From NCBI RefSeq assembly GCF_047501465.1, contig NZ_JAZDRL010000001.1, forward strand, positions 1,178,001-1,242,000: 64,000 bases of DNA. Reading direction: 5' to 3'. Each line of letters opens with the position of its first letter. Position 1 is the first letter of the stretch. Both the position numbers and the translations under genes were made by a program. Positions 9,504 through 18,785 of this stretch are shown piece by piece. This DNA is from Pseudochelatococcus sp047501465. GTDB lineage: Bacteria > Pseudomonadota > Alphaproteobacteria > Rhizobiales > Beijerinckiaceae. The notes under the pieces are model-generated. The model had not been told where the DNA came from. It did not search any database and was given only the letters and a program-made list of their open reading frames with translations.

Positions 9504-9799
9504 GCATGTAATATATGGAAAAACCATAAGCAATTATTATTTTTTCTTGATTTGCATTTAATAGTCAAGTAAATATTGCAATTATTTTAAATATATATTG
9601 TTTTTATTTTCATGAATATTTATATTATATTTCAATTCTCGGCCCAGCAGCATAAGTGTTAATTATAATGGCATTTAAGGGTTTATAAACCATGTTTTTT
9701 TCGGTATCTAGGTTGGTAGTTATTCATGAAAAGCCGAAGATGTTGTTCCTCGCTCTAAGCGGTGTTGAATAATAAGAAAAGAAAGATGATGGTGTTATC
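9504..9799. other. AT-rich intergenic stretch, no gene seen
   Basis: Strongly AT-rich, with runs of A and T. It holds the promoter region of the gene starting at 9800. A short weak hairpin lies just after copZ. No RNA gene or coding sequence is recognised. Confidence 0.45.
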
Positions 9800-10213
9800 G
9801 TGTCAAATATCCTGAACGCAGCAAGGGGTCTTGTCTCTCATCTACCGTTTGCCAATTTGGCTCAACCAGTGGAGAATGAGACGCCTGAAGATGCTGCATG
9901 GCGTGGCGCACGTTTGGGAGCTGGCATTGCACTTTCGATAGGGGCGGTGCTTTTTGCGGCGCAGGTTGTTATTAGTGTGGTAACAGCTTTTGTGTCAGCT
10001 GTTGTTATAAAGGTGCTGGTTGGCGGTCTCATTGGTGGCGCTCTCGGTTATGCGCATCATATGTATACGCATCAGCGCGAAAGATTCGGTGAGCCTTTTG
10101 ATGCCCTTTGGAGCGCTATTGCAGGCGAAGGCGCAGATTTGAGCACGCGGGATGTGCAGGTGGTGACTCAGCCGGCCCCGTCGATAGCACCCCAGCCGAC
10201 CCCGGATCAATAA
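9800..10213 (+). CDS. Small membrane protein of unknown function
   Basis: 137 aa from a GTG start. The N-terminal 35 residues are soluble and include PEDAAWRGARLGAGIALS. A hydrophobic stretch from about 36 to 86 can form two membrane helices, the second rich in glycine (LVGGLIGGALGYAHHMY). The tail is Pro/Gln-rich. No family is recognised. It stands alone, convergent with pepF, and shares a bidirectional terminator with it. The start lacks a strong SD, so the first few codons are uncertain. Confidence 0.65.
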   Translation: MSNILNAARGLVSHLPFANLAQPVENETPEDAAWRGARLGAGIALSIGAVLFAAQVVISVVTAFVSAVVIKVLVGGLIGGALGYAHHMYTHQRERFGEPFDALWSAIAGEGADLSTRDVQVVTQPAPSIAPQPTPDQ

Positions 10214-10302
10214 TTTCCGATAACAGAGCAAAACACATTCAAATTGATTATCAGCGTGAACCAGGCTGCAGTAAAATATAAAGCTTGAAACGTTCAGCGC
10301 TT

Positions 10303-10346
10303 TTAAAAAACCCGGAGAGCTTTTCAGCTGCTCCGGGTTATTTTTA
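10303..10346. terminator. Bidirectional intrinsic terminator
   Basis: A perfect 9-bp stem, AACCCGGAG (10309-10317) with CTCCGGGTT (10331-10339), encloses 13 nt. A T-run follows on the plus strand, and on the minus strand the stem is followed by six T. It serves both the membrane protein gene and pepF. Confidence 0.85.
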
Positions 10347-10366
10347 ATAATAATGCCGTGAAGTGG

Positions 10367-12196
10367 TTAGGCATCCAGCGCTTCGAGTTCGGAAATGAAG
10401 CCATCGATAACGTTGAGGCCATATTGCCAGAATGCAGGATCACCTGCATCCAGACCAAATGGCTGCAGCAATTCACGATAGCCCTTCGATCCGCCTGCTG
10501 AAAGGAGTGCGAAGTACTTTTCGACAAAACCTTCTTCAGCATTCTGGTATACCCCATAAAGCGAGTTTACCAGGCAGTCACCAAAGGCATATGCGTAAAC
10601 GTAAAACGGCGTATGGATGAAGTGCGGAATATACGTCCAGAACGTTTCATAGCCAGGATTCAGACGGATCGCCGGTCCGAGACTCTCACCCTGTACGGAT
10701 AGCCACAGCTCGTTGATCTTGTCTGCTGTAAGCTCACCTTCGCGCCGCGCCGTGTGGACCTTGCGTTCAAACTGATAAAACGCGATCTGCCGTACAACAG
10801 TGTTGATCATATCCTCGACCTTGGTTGCGAGGAGCACCTTGCGCTGCACCGGATCCTGCGTTCCCGCGAGCAACTTGCGGAAAGTGAGCATTTCGCCGAA
10901 AACAGATGCGGTTTCAGCTAATGTCAACGGGGTTGGCGCCATGAGCGCGCCGTTTTGGGCTGCAAGCACCTGATGTACGCCATGACCAAGCTCATGCGCC
11001 AACGTCATGACATCACGCGGCTTGCCCAGATAGTTGAGCAGCACATAAGGATGTGCTGATGGCACCGTGGGATGTGCAAAAGCGCCGGGTGCCTTGCCGG
11101 GGCGGGTTGGGGCATCAATCCAGTTTTTATCGAAAAATTCGCGTGCAATATCCGCCATACGCGGTGAGAAATCGCCATAAGCTTCAAGTACTGTGCTGCG
11201 CGCTTCATCCCAGCCGATAATGCGGTTGTCTGTTTGGGGTAGGGGCGCGTTGCGATCCCAGTTTTCCAGTACATCCTTGCCGAGCCAACGGGCTTTCAGC
11301 TTGTAATAGCGATGCGAGAGACGTGGATATGCATCACGTACGGCGGTTGTGAGTGCATCCACAACTTCGCGTTCGACACGATTAGCGAGATGGCGTGAAT
11401 CCGCGATATCGGCAAATCCGCGCCAACGATCAGATATCTCCTTATCCTTCGCCAGCGTGTTGGTGATGAGTGTAAATACGCGTGAATTCTCCGCAAAGAC
11501 TTTAGCGAGGGCATCGCTAGCTTCCTTGCGCAATGCGCCATCGGGCTCTTGCAGCTTGTTGAGGGTTTCTTCCAGCGTGAGGGTTTCACCCCGCAACTCA
11601 AAGCGCAGAGAAGCAAGCGTTTCATCGTAAAGGCGGTTCCATGCGCCCCGTCCGGTAACGGACTTCTCATGGAATAGCTTTTCGATGGCGTCATCGAGTT
11701 GATAGGGTTTGTCCTTGGCAAGATCGCTAATCCACGGTTGCCAGTGGGCCAGGGGCGCGCGGGAGGTGGCATCTGCCAGTAGCGCATCATCGAGGCGATT
11801 CAGTTCCAACGCAAAGAACAGAAGATTTGTGCCCGCAGAAGTAAGCTTATCCTGTGTGTCACCATAAAACTTGGCACGCACGGGATCGGTGGTATCACCG
11901 GCGTAGACAAGGCTGGCGTAGGAAATAAGTCGTCCCAAAAGGTCTTCGATGGCCTCATACTGCCGTACAGCTTCGCCCAAGGCCTCGCTGGCATTCGGGC
12001 CACGCAGCAGTGCGTCAAGTTTTCCCGCATAGGCAGTCGAGAAAGCCAACGCATCAGCCTGTCCTTTGGCAAGGTCAGTAGCGAATTCCGGTGAATCGAT
12101 CCCGGAGTAAAGATCCGCCAGATTCCATTCAGGCAGGTTGCTGATTTGGGTAGAGGAGCTTGAAGACGTATTTTGCGAAGAGACAGTGTGCGACAT
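10367..12196 (-). CDS. pepF: Oligoendopeptidase F (M3B metallopeptidase)
   Basis: Cytosolic zinc peptidase that trims short peptides, often of 7-17 residues. 609 aa, the usual length. The zinc site HELGH appears in MTLAHELGHGVHQVL, and the third ligand region follows with the expected spacing. The N-terminus carries a Ser/Thr-rich stretch of about 15 residues that looks unstructured, so a slightly later start cannot be excluded. Immediately upstream lies a 147-bp element with 23-bp inverted ends. Transcribed alone, with its own terminator. Confidence 0.95.
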   Translation of the reverse strand: MSHTVSSQNTSSSSSTQISNLPEWNLADLYSGIDSPEFATDLAKGQADALAFSTAYAGKLDALLRGPNASEALGEAVRQYEAIEDLLGRLISYASLVYAGDTTDPVRAKFYGDTQDKLTSAGTNLLFFALELNRLDDALLADATSRAPLAHWQPWISDLAKDKPYQLDDAIEKLFHEKSVTGRGAWNRLYDETLASLRFELRGETLTLEETLNKLQEPDGALRKEASDALAKVFAENSRVFTLITNTLAKDKEISDRWRGFADIADSRHLANRVEREVVDALTTAVRDAYPRLSHRYYKLKARWLGKDVLENWDRNAPLPQTDNRIIGWDEARSTVLEAYGDFSPRMADIAREFFDKNWIDAPTRPGKAPGAFAHPTVPSAHPYVLLNYLGKPRDVMTLAHELGHGVHQVLAAQNGALMAPTPLTLAETASVFGEMLTFRKLLAGTQDPVQRKVLLATKVEDMINTVVRQIAFYQFERKVHTARREGELTADKINELWLSVQGESLGPAIRLNPGYETFWTYIPHFIHTPFYVYAYAFGDCLVNSLYGVYQNAEEGFVEKYFALLSAGGSKGYRELLQPFGLDAGDPAFWQYGLNVIDGFISELEALDA

Positions 12197-12230
12197 GACA
12201 ACTCTCGGATGCAGCGGGGATAGGGGTGCC

Positions 12231-12377
12231 TACCTCAGTAATAGATGGTCTTTGGGCGCAGTCCTTTTGCAGGTTGCTGCATTGCTGACTGTTCTCCAGG
12301 CAAGGTGATTGGGGCGAGCCAACTCATGATATTCAACCCAAATCCCTCCCTTCGAAAGACCATCTATTACTGAGGTA
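12231..12377. repeat. MITE-like element: perfect 23-bp inverted repeats around 101 nt
   Basis: Positions 12231-12253 and 12355-12377 are exact reverse complements, beginning TACCTCAGTAATAGATGG. If the outer TA at each end is read as a target duplication, the element is 143 bp, a layout seen in MITEs of TA-targeting transposons (IS630/Tc1 or some IS5). No ORF lies inside. Lying directly upstream of pepF, it would form a very stable hairpin in that leader if transcription starts beyond it. No second copy was noticed in this window. Confidence 0.6.
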
Positions 12378-12824
12378 TGATCCTCGGATCTTACAGTGAA
12401 ATATTTTTCATCCTGAAATCTCAGTAAGGCTGAATTACCCACATGAAACATCAAGGAGTAGAGCGTGAACGGGTTAAAGCATGATTCACCTTATTGCGCC
12501 CTTGATATATAGACAATGGCGAGAATCCCAAGAGCGGACCTTGACCTCGCTTTATGGCGATGGATGCGTTTTTCCCACCAGCGTTAATGTGTACTTAATT
12601 GTTGCTGTTGCAACATGTCTCGAAACGAAACAAAAAATGAGCATTTGGGAGGATGGAACCTTCCCGGCTTCATGAGCTGTGTTTCGAAGTTTATGGTGTT
12701 TTCAGAGTAAAAAGGCACTGCTTTTTTAGTTTGATGGCATGTCATATCAATAAATTAGAGTATTTTGGTGCGATTAATGGAAGCGCAGAAAATTCTCTAA
12801 TCACACTCCTTCGATTGGTTTTCT
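12378..12824. other. Intergenic stretch upstream of the NtrC-type regulator
   Basis: Holds the regulator's upstream region. Small ORFs here lack coding character. No RNA gene or clear operator is recognised. Confidence 0.4.
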
Positions 12825-14414
12825 ATGGCGACCATTCTTTTCGTTGATGATGATATCGAGCAACGTCACCAGATGTCGGTTATGGCCGCAGCGCTTGGAC
12901 ATCATGTGTTGGAGGCGGCATCCATCAGCTGTGCGAGCGACCTTCTCATCTCTCGTGCGGACGCGTCCAAGGGCATTGATCTCTTGATTATCGATGCGGC
13001 GATAGCACAAACGGGCGCAGCCCTTTCTGCGCTTTGTGATAAAGCGGCGTCTGCAATTGTTTCTGTCTCTCCTGATCGACTGAGTGGTATTGCGGGGTTA
13101 ATGCAGGCTGGCGCAGTAGATTTTCTGCCCAAGCCAGTGCAGGCCGAGCGCTTGCAAGTATCTATTGCTAATGCCTTGCACATTCAGGCGCTGATGCGGG
13201 ATGCCAGACGGGCCAATACGCTTGCACTGCGCTTGCCAGAGCGGTCAGCGGAGCTCATTGCCAAGGACCCGGCGATGGTGCGCGCTTTATCGGTGGCCCG
13301 GCGGGCTGCGCGCGCGGAAGTACCAGTGCTGATTGAAGGCGAGGCAGGCACAGGCCGGGAGGCGCTGGCGCGGCTTATTCATATGAATAGCACTGGCAAT
13401 GATGAACGACGCGCGCGTCCGTTCGTTGTGCTGCGCTGTCAGCTTGCGACACCTGCCGGTCTGGATCTTGGCGAGTTTGCGGCGCGGGTACGGGAGGCAC
13501 AGGGTGGCACATTGTATCTCGACGATATCGATGCCCTGCCGCCCTTACTGCAAGAGCGGCTGATGGGGCTTGTAAGCGAAAACGATGATCGTGATCGCAG
13601 CCGCCGCGGTGTGCGCGCGGAAATGAGGGTGATTGCTGCCACACGCACAAGCTTGCTTGATCAGGTTCGAATGGGCACGTTCCGGGAAGATTTGTTCTAT
13701 CGGTTCAATGTGTTGCCTATAACGTTGCCACCATTGCGAGCCCGTCGATCGGATATTACAGCGTTGCTGCAAATGTTTATCACGCGCTTTGCCGCGTCTG
13801 AAGGCAAGATTATCGAAGGGATGACCCAGGAGGCACTGGCATTGCTGATGAGTTATCCTTGGCCAGGCAATGTGGCTGAGCTGGAAAACGCAGCCTTTCG
13901 TGCTGTTGCGTTGGCGGAAAATACGCGCCTTGGTGTGGAGGAGTTTCCGCAAATTGTCACACGCATGGCGCGCGCGGCTGAATATGGTGCCAATTGTGCC
14001 CGTCCCGCGCCATTATTTCCGCATGGTTCAGGTATAGCTTTGCCTGCAAATGCGGGCCTCAAGGCAGTCGTTTCTCAAAATGGGCAAACGCGTGCTTTTG
14101 AGCCGGCTTCTGGAGCAATGAGCAGTCAGAAGGTTGATCCATTTGCCCTGGCGCTGGTGGATAATAGCGGTGAAGTGCGGCCGCTTGAAGATCTGGAGAC
14201 AGATATCATCCAGTTTGCAATCCGCCACTATCAGGGGCGAATGTCAGAAGTGTCGCGCAGACTCGGGATCGGGCGTTCGACTCTTTACAGAAAAATAAAA
14301 GATTTCTGCTTTGATGATGTTGAGCAGGATGTAGAAAACGCAAGTTATGAGCGGTCAGATGTAAAGACGACCGCAAGCTTAGAGAAACAAAAGAGACCGC
14401 TAGCGGTAATTTAA
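12825..14414 (+). CDS. NtrC-type response regulator lacking the GAFTGA motif
   Basis: 529 aa. A receiver domain (1-120) with acidic pair D8-D9, likely phospho-acceptor D57 and K103 is followed by an AAA+ domain (about 140-370) and a Fis-type HTH near the C-terminus (MSEVSRRLGIGRSTLYRKIK). Two core AAA+ features are altered: Walker A is GEAGTGRE with R178 in place of Lys, and the stretch that should hold the sigma-54 contact loop GAFTGA is missing, shortened to CQLATPAGLDLGEFAARV. Walker B reads TLYLDDID. Family knowledge says GAFTGA is needed to remodel sigma-54 polymerase, so this protein probably works with sigma-70 or as a repressor, as R. capsulatus NtrC does. It precedes an L,D-transpeptidase gene by 58 bp. 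No histidine kinase is adjacent. Confidence 0.88.
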   Translation: MATILFVDDDIEQRHQMSVMAAALGHHVLEAASISCASDLLISRADASKGIDLLIIDAAIAQTGAALSALCDKAASAIVSVSPDRLSGIAGLMQAGAVDFLPKPVQAERLQVSIANALHIQALMRDARRANTLALRLPERSAELIAKDPAMVRALSVARRAARAEVPVLIEGEAGTGREALARLIHMNSTGNDERRARPFVVLRCQLATPAGLDLGEFAARVREAQGGTLYLDDIDALPPLLQERLMGLVSENDDRDRSRRGVRAEMRVIAATRTSLLDQVRMGTFREDLFYRFNVLPITLPPLRARRSDITALLQMFITRFAASEGKIIEGMTQEALALLMSYPWPGNVAELENAAFRAVALAENTRLGVEEFPQIVTRMARAAEYGANCARPAPLFPHGSGIALPANAGLKAVVSQNGQTRAFEPASGAMSSQKVDPFALALVDNSGEVRPLEDLETDIIQFAIRHYQGRMSEVSRRLGIGRSTLYRKIKDFCFDDVEQDVENASYERSDVKTTASLEKQKRPLAVI

Positions 14415-14472
14415 TCGTCTGATGGTACTTCGGCAAAATGTCGGGCCGCAGTCGAATTCAGGGGGCTGTGGA

Positions 14473-16374
14473 ATGGTTGCGTATGTAGAGAGACGATTCA
14501 ACAACCAGAAACGGATGCCACTGTGCTTGCGTGTCCGCATGTTTCCCAGCGTTATGGCACTTTCCTTCGCTGCGCTGACCTTATCCATCTCCATGCCCGC
14601 CATAGCGCTTGAGCCTGAGCCTTATTCTGAGCGCGATATTGATTTTATTGATGATCTTGGCATCGATCCGATAACCACAGGTTCGATCAATCCCGCCACA
14701 CGCAGCCCCGGAAAAAATGGCTCTGGGGAGGATTTACTTCAGCCAACAGAAACCCATTACAAGGTATTCGAAGAGCAAGATGCCAGAGATGCGTTTAATG
14801 CGCGTGGCATGCCGCTTCCCGACATGCCGTTGCCAGTCGTGATTGGGGCGCCAGATATTAAAACCATGATCGGCGCGCGACTTCTGGGTGATGAAAATGT
14901 TATGAAATCGCGCCTGCCACAGGGCCAGCGCGATGCCATCATCAAGGCCTATGAGGCACGTGATTATGTGCCTTATTGGGTTGAGGGCGGGCAATGGAAC
15001 GCGGCTGCACGTGCGGTATTTGCGGTGCTGAACGAAGCGCAGACGCACGGCCTATCACCCGCAAGCTATCAGGTGCCATCAATTGCTTCCGGGCGCATAC
15101 AGGCGCAGGCGGATGCCGATATCCGGCTCTCCATTGCAGTGGCTACTTATGCCCGTGATGCGCGTGGTGCGCGTATTGATCGCAACAAACTGGGCTCACT
15201 TGCCATGCCCAAGCTCGATCTGCCTGGTGCTGATACAGTGTTGGCGGAAGTGTCGGCGGCGGGTGAAAAAGCGGGCAAGGTTTTGGATGCCTATCACCCA
15301 AGCGCGTCAGGTTATCAGGCCTTACGAGCAAAACTGATTGCGCTGCAGAAACTAAATGCCGAGCGTCAGAATCCTTCTAAAAACACCTCCATGGTGCGAT
15401 TTCCGGATGGGCCTGCGCTCAAGATTGGCCAACGTGATGATCGTGCGCCACTGATCCGTGCACGTTTGGGACTGAACCCGGTTGATGATCAGGAAACAAC
15501 CCGCATTTACGACAGCCTTCTGGCTGAAGCCGCATCTGCTTTTCAGCAACAGCAAGCTGTGTCGACTACCGGTAGGCCGGGTGCGTTGACGGTGGTAACA
15601 CTGGCTGGAGCTGAGGTGGAATCGCTTCCGGCAAAGCCCGCAGACATTGCACGGCTTGAGGCAGCTGTTCGTGTGAATATGGAACGTTGGCGCTGGCTTC
15701 CACGGGAGTTGGGTGAACGACATATCATCGTCAATGTGCCCGAGCAGGATGTGAAAGTTATTGAAGACGGTAGGGTGATCCATAGGGTATTGGGCATTGT
15801 TGGTCGCGCGGAAACCCCAACACCGGTCTTCTCGGATACGCTGCGCTACATCGTGTTGAACCCTTCCTGGAATGTGCCGCAATCGATCGTTCAAGCCGAG
15901 ATCATTCCAGGCATCGCACGGGATAATGATTATGCGCGTAAGCGTGGCTATGAAATTGTTCGCGAAGGTAAAAAGATCATTGTGCGTCAGCCACCGGGAG
16001 TGCGCAATGCGTTGGGACGGGTCAAGTTCATGTTCCCTAACGATTTGTCGATCTATCTGCACGACACACCGAACCGTAGTCTGTTTGGCCGCGATATGCG
16101 GGCGCTGAGCCATGGCTGTGTGCGGGTGGATGAGCCGCTGAAGCTTGCAGAAACAGTGCTTGGCAATGGCTGGGATGAGGCACGCCTAAGCAAGCTGATC
16201 GGCAGCGAAGAACGCAGCCTTCGCTTGGTAAAGCCGATGCCAATTCATCTGACGTACTTCACAATGGCAATCGGTGCGGATGGTAAAACGGCAACTTTTC
16301 CAGACGTCTATAATTACGATCAACGTCTCAAAAGCGCTCTTGATGCGCATGATAAAAACTTGGCCAGACTCTGA
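14473..16374 (+). CDS. L,D-transpeptidase of the YcbB/LdtD type
   Basis: Cross-links peptidoglycan stem peptides (3-3 links) in the periplasm. 633 aa from the ATG at 14473, chosen because AGGGGG precedes it; an upstream ATG at 14422 has no such site. Parts in order: signal peptide (about 20-48, ending near AIALEPEP), a Ser/Gly-rich linker, a scaffold domain with DYVPYWVEGGQWN, and a YkuD catalytic domain with SHGCVRVDEP near the C-terminus, Cys being the nucleophile. LNPSWNVPQSIV and RDNDYARKRGYEIV are typical of YcbB-like enzymes. Neighbours are a regulator and a DUF882 peptidase, so a cell-wall role fits. Confidence 0.92.
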   Translation: MVAYVERRFNNQKRMPLCLRVRMFPSVMALSFAALTLSISMPAIALEPEPYSERDIDFIDDLGIDPITTGSINPATRSPGKNGSGEDLLQPTETHYKVFEEQDARDAFNARGMPLPDMPLPVVIGAPDIKTMIGARLLGDENVMKSRLPQGQRDAIIKAYEARDYVPYWVEGGQWNAAARAVFAVLNEAQTHGLSPASYQVPSIASGRIQAQADADIRLSIAVATYARDARGARIDRNKLGSLAMPKLDLPGADTVLAEVSAAGEKAGKVLDAYHPSASGYQALRAKLIALQKLNAERQNPSKNTSMVRFPDGPALKIGQRDDRAPLIRARLGLNPVDDQETTRIYDSLLAEAASAFQQQQAVSTTGRPGALTVVTLAGAEVESLPAKPADIARLEAAVRVNMERWRWLPRELGERHIIVNVPEQDVKVIEDGRVIHRVLGIVGRAETPTPVFSDTLRYIVLNPSWNVPQSIVQAEIIPGIARDNDYARKRGYEIVREGKKIIVRQPPGVRNALGRVKFMFPNDLSIYLHDTPNRSLFGRDMRALSHGCVRVDEPLKLAETVLGNGWDEARLSKLIGSEERSLRLVKPMPIHLTYFTMAIGADGKTATFPDVYNYDQRLKSALDAHDKNLARL

Positions 16375-16860
16375 TAAGGGCGTTTGGTAAGTACCCTGCG
16401 TCATCTCACCGCGCCGAGATGACGCATAAACTGCCTTTGCATTACAAGCGATTTCTAACAAAATTTAATCCAGATTGACAAATCTGACACGGTCAGAGAC
16501 GATGAATTTGTCGTCTTTTGAGACAAATTGCCTATCCAGTTTGGCTAAATGTATATGCATTGATGAGGTTGTTGTGCATTTCGCCATGTCCCCTGTGTGC
16601 AACACATTATCGATTTTTTTGCGTAAAGCTAACTTGTCGTTAACGCATCTAGGCAAGAGTGGAACAGTGGAGGGCATGCTTCGCCCGCACAGTCATTATC
16701 CATCTTAACAACGGCCGCCGCGATCAAACGGGTGGTTGTGCAACGGGCGAGTATTCTTTTGCATTCGACGCGCGCACGGCTAAGGCCACGTTTGAACGGC
16801 TGGGTTTCAGGCTCCTCGCAAGAGGGTGCGCCCGGACACACGCTTAATCAGGACACTTTG
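16375..16860. other. Intergenic stretch with several hairpins before the DUF882 gene
   Basis: An 11-bp perfect stem (16397-16407 with 16416-16426) follows the transpeptidase gene; it lacks a T-run and is a weak terminator candidate. Further on are a TCTGAC/GTCAGA hairpin (16483-16497) and an AATTTGTC/GACAAATT hairpin (16505-16529). These could belong to a structured leader of the next gene. No protein gene is recognised. Confidence 0.45.
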
Positions 16861-18753
16861 TTGAACGGTGCTTTCGGCAAAAGCCGCTTGCTACGCCAGA
16901 CCGCGCTTGGCGCTCTTGGCCTTGCTACAATTATCACAACATTGCTTGCTGGCACTGGCGGATTGCAGAATGCAGTCGCTAATGGTGATACGCGCACGTT
17001 GTCTTTCTACCATGCCCACACGCGTGAATCGTTGACGGTCACCTTCCGTCGCAATGGTCGATATGATCAGGCTGAGCTGCAAAAGCTCAACTGGTTTCTT
17101 CGCGATTGGCGAAACAATGACACTGTTGCGATGGATCCCAAGCTGTTCGACATCGTCTGGGCTGCACAGCGTGAAGTTGGATCGACCGGCAAAGTGAAGG
17201 TGCTTTCCGCGTATCGTTCTCCCAAGACCAACGCCATGTTACGTCGCCGTTCCAGCGCTGTTGCGAAGAACAGCCAGCATATGGTTGGCAAGGCGCTCGA
17301 TTTTCAGTTTACCGATGCAGATATGAGCCAGGTGCGTGCCGTTGGCATGCGCATGCAACGCGGTGGCGTTGGCTATTATGCAAATGTACCATTTGTGCAT
17401 CTCGATTCAGGTTCAGTGCGGTCGTGGCCGCGTATGCCGCGTGCCCAGCTTGCACGTCTTTTCCCTGATGGCCGCACAGTACACTTACCGGCTGAAGGCA
17501 CGCCGCTGGAAGGTTTTGAAGCCGCTAAACAGATGATCCTCGCGCGTGGAGATTCAGTGCCTGGTATCAGCGCTGCTGCCGTTGCGGAAGTGAGCCGACA
17601 GCCTGAAAAGCGCAGAAGCCTCTGGGCCGCGCTGTTCGGTGGCGCGGATGAAGAGGAAGATGCCGAGGTTGCCGATACCTCGCGCCGTCAGGTTGTGGCA
17701 AGCGCTTCGCGTGGCCGTCCATCCACGAATGTCGCACCGGATATGGATGGTGATGACAGCGATCCACGCCGGTTCTTTGTTCGCAATAATGCGGCTTCTG
17801 CAAGTCGTGTGGCTCCACCAGTTGTTCGCAGCGCGCCTGCGCCAGAGCCAGATCCGGTGCCCGTTGCGGCGCCAGAGGTGGTGCCTGTTGCTGCACCCAT
17901 TCCTCTGCCCGTTCCATCGCCCCAGCCTGAAGCGGTGCCAACGATTATTGCGCGCACGCAGCCAACGCCGATTGTGGCGTTTACGCCCTTGCGTGGCGAT
18001 GCCATTTTTGATGGTCCGATGCCAGCTTCACGCCCTGCAAGCCTGACGCCAGGTGGCACATTAGCTGCTGCCGAGCCTATGCTTGCCATGCTGCCGCAAC
18101 CTCCGCGCCGTCCTGGACAGCCTGTGCCTGCAACGCTTCCCGCTGTTGCTGCTAATGGTTTTGGGGGCGTGATGGGTGCCAATGCTGGCGCCATGACGCT
18201 CGCTTCGATCCCCACGCCACCACTGCGTCCGGCCGAGCTTGCGCCTGAAGCTGACAGAAACGCACTTGCCGCTATTGCGGCAGCCTCGCGCAGCTGGAAT
18301 GCCGAGAGTGGCGCTGATCGTTCCATCCGCACGGCAGCCCTTGCTTATACGGCCGAGCCTGAGATCATTCCGCCGCCATTGCCGCCTTTGCGTCCTGCTG
18401 GCGTTCAGTTAGCTGTTGCTGCAGGTGTACCGCAGACCCGTCCTGCGCAGCAGGTACGGTTATCGCCTTCGCTGCCGCCAGGAGTGAAACATGATGAGCG
18501 CCAGACGCTCAACCAGTTGTTCGCTATGGTCGCGACCGAGGCGAAACCTTCGCCGCGTGCCAAGGTCAGCACTGCCAAAGTTATATCCACCAGGCCGGCT
18601 GCACGCGCCGCAGCGCCGGTGAACGCTGTTGCACCAACCGTTGTTGTGCAAATGGGCTTCACCAAAGATGCAAGCGCATCAGATCTAAAAACTAACATCT
18701 TCACCGGCCCCGCCGTAAAACCGTTGCCGATCGCGAAATTCACCCAACAATAG
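16861..18753 (+). CDS. DUF882/M15-family peptidase with a long proline-rich tail
   Basis: Periplasmic peptidase-like protein of the YcbK/DUF882 group, related to D,D-carboxypeptidases of family M15; probably acts on peptidoglycan. From the TTG at 16861 it is 630 aa; AGGA seven bases upstream and a signal helix starting soon after (RLLRQTALGALGLATII) favour this start. A GTG at 16732 would add 43 unlikely residues. The catalytic domain lies in about residues 45-200 with SQHMVGKALDFQF and YYANVPFVHLDSG supplying the His/Asp metal ligands. The remaining 400 residues are Pro/Ala-rich and low complexity, suited to spanning the periplasm or binding the wall. The stop is inside a 17-bp tandem repeat. 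Confidence 0.82.
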   Translation: MNGAFGKSRLLRQTALGALGLATIITTLLAGTGGLQNAVANGDTRTLSFYHAHTRESLTVTFRRNGRYDQAELQKLNWFLRDWRNNDTVAMDPKLFDIVWAAQREVGSTGKVKVLSAYRSPKTNAMLRRRSSAVAKNSQHMVGKALDFQFTDADMSQVRAVGMRMQRGGVGYYANVPFVHLDSGSVRSWPRMPRAQLARLFPDGRTVHLPAEGTPLEGFEAAKQMILARGDSVPGISAAAVAEVSRQPEKRRSLWAALFGGADEEEDAEVADTSRRQVVASASRGRPSTNVAPDMDGDDSDPRRFFVRNNAASASRVAPPVVRSAPAPEPDPVPVAAPEVVPVAAPIPLPVPSPQPEAVPTIIARTQPTPIVAFTPLRGDAIFDGPMPASRPASLTPGGTLAAAEPMLAMLPQPPRRPGQPVPATLPAVAANGFGGVMGANAGAMTLASIPTPPLRPAELAPEADRNALAAIAAASRSWNAESGADRSIRTAALAYTAEPEIIPPPLPPLRPAGVQLAVAAGVPQTRPAQQVRLSPSLPPGVKHDERQTLNQLFAMVATEAKPSPRAKVSTAKVISTRPAARAAAPVNAVAPTVVVQMGFTKDASASDLKTNIFTGPAVKPLPIAKFTQQ

Positions 18754-18785
18754 AATGCGCTGATCTTCAGAATGCGCTGATCTTC
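18752..18785. repeat. Tandem 17-bp direct repeat at the end of the DUF882 gene
   Basis: AGAATGCGCTGATCTTC occurs twice back to back (18752-18768 and 18769-18785). The first copy overlaps the stop codon; the second is the outer arm of the palindromic repeat that follows. It probably arose by slippage or during insertion of that repeat. Confidence 0.8.

Noticed and set aside
12481..12675. 64-codon ORF upstream of the NtrC-type regulator
   Set aside because: No SD, atypical composition, no neighbour coupling.
15352..16113. 253-codon minus-strand ORF within the L,D-transpeptidase gene
   Set aside because: Overlaps the conserved catalytic domain; no SD, shadow frame.
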